This document shows, piece by piece, positions 63,030 to 64,000 of a stretch of 64,000 bases of DNA. Source of the stretch: Unio delphinus (taxonomy: Eukaryota; Mollusca; Bivalvia; Unionida; Unionidae); NCBI GenBank assembly GCA_029339505.1, contig JAQISU010000114.1:3006001-3070000 (forward strand), given 5' to 3'. The notes under the pieces are model-generated. The model was not told where the DNA came from. It saw only the letters and a program-made list of their open reading frames with translations, and did no database searches. The number at the start of each line of letters is the position of its first letter. The stretch's first letter is position 1. Position numbers and translations under genes: made by a program.

Positions 63030-64000
63030 AATGGATATATGATGTTCATATGCACGCGTCCAGATACATATCCCATTACAGGATACTTGATGTTCATATG
63101 CACGCTCCAGATACATATCCCATTACAGGATACTTGATGCTCATATGCACGCTCCAGATAAATATCCCATTACAGGATACTTGATGTTCATATGCACGCT
63201 CCAGATACATATCCCATTACAGGATACTTGATGTTCATATGCACGCTCCAGATAAATATCCCATTACAGGATACTTGATGTTCGTATGTAAGCGTCCAGA
63301 TAAATATCCCATAACAGGATACTTGATGTTCGAATAGAAGCATCAGATAAATATCCCATTACAGGATACTTGATGTTCGTATGTAAGCTTCCAAATAAAT
63401 ATCCCATTACAGGATACTTGATGTTCGTATGTAAGCTTCCAGATAAATATCCCATTACAGGATACTTGATGTTCGTATGTAAGCTTCCAGATAAATATCC
63501 CATTACAGGATGCTTGATGTTCGTATGTAAGCTTCCAGATAAATATCCCATTACAGGATACTTAATGTTCGTATGTAAGTGTCCAGATAAATATCCCATT
63601 ACAAGATATTTGATGTTCGTATGTAAACGTCTAGATAAATATTCCATTATATGATTCTTGATGTTCGCATGAAAGCGTCTTTATAAATATTCAATTTTAG
63701 TATACCTGATGTTCGCATGAAAGCGTCTAGATAACTATTCAATTACAGGATTCTTAATGTTTGCATGAAAGCTTCTAGATAAATATTTCATAGCATGATA
63801 ACTGATGTTCGCATAAAAGCGTCTAGATAAATATTTCAGTACAGGATACCTGATGTTAATATGCATGCGTCCAGATAACTATCCCATTACAGGATTCTTG
63901 ATGTTCGCATGAAAGCGTCTAGATAAATATTTCATAACATGATAACTGATGTTCGCATGAAAGCGTCTAGATAAATATTCCATTACAAGATTCTTAATGT
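63030..64000. repeat. 48-bp satellite running off the window end
   Basis: About 20 units containing CCCATTACAGGATACTTGAT and GTTCGTATGTAAGC, then CAGATAAATAT. The period is 48 bp in the middle of the array. Subtypes differ in blocks: GTTCATATGCACGC at the start, GTTCGTATGTAAGC in the middle, GTTCGCATGAAAGC at the end. 48 is a multiple of three, so both strands show 16-residue periodic frames, but the early and late units have stops. Confidence 0.95.

Overview
The window looks like a stretch of an A+T-rich, gene-poor, repeat-rich lophotrochozoan genome, most likely a bivalve or other mollusc. This is inferred from: a TRIM-type NHL-repeat exon; a P2X7 'ballast'-type zinc-cysteine domain, a family common in invertebrates; two tRNA-derived SINE families with animal-style bodies; fragments of two LINEs; hAT-type MITEs; and very many (TA)n, (GA)n, (CA)n, (ATT)n and (TATC)n arrays. 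Genes have introns with GT/AG ends, AATAAA sites occur, and there are no bacterial-style operons.

Layout. 0-1 kb holds the last exon of a TRIM-NHL-like gene (+ strand) and its 3' UTR. 1-10.8 kb is non-coding, with microsatellites, a MITE-like inverted-repeat element (6.9-7.4 kb) and SINEs. 10.83-23.21 kb is a head-to-tail tandem duplication of a roughly 6-kb unit. Each copy carries a possible first coding exon and a SINE whose target-site duplication is the same in both copies, so the SINE is older than the duplication. 23-33 kb is mostly non-coding, with two weak transposase/integrase remnants, a possible small terminal exon (25.9 kb) and a convincing start exon at 29.37 kb. 33.95-35.8 kb is a LINE reverse-transcriptase fragment on the minus strand, lacking both ends. 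38.9-39.6 kb holds a full SINE with a 12-bp target duplication and a 146-bp hAT-type MITE with an 8-bp target duplication.

41.88-44.13 kb is the most striking feature. It is a 2.25-kb element flanked by TTAA on both sides, with matching terminal inverted repeats, and inside it is a split gene for a P2X7 ballast-type (P2RX7_C-like) domain. That layout suggests the domain gene travels, or once travelled, as cargo of a TTAA-targeting DNA transposon. 45-47 kb has a structured pentanucleotide array and a CR1/L2-type LINE 3' end with its (ATT)n tail.

From 29.37 to 62.70 kb a plus-strand gene can be sketched. It has a start exon (29.37 kb), an acidic/basic internal exon (53.56 kb), possibly a helical exon (60.57 kb), and a Ser/Lys/Arg-rich last exon (62.36 kb). 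Every junction is in phase 1, so the exons join in frame. I do not recognise the protein. A minus-strand exon candidate at 61.5 kb would lie inside its last intron. The last 10 kb (54-64 kb) contains several unrelated tandem arrays with units of about 34 to 48 bp, one running off the window end.

All coordinates and repeat matches were read by eye. Splice sites and families are unverified, and many short open frames in this A+T-rich sequence were judged to be chance.
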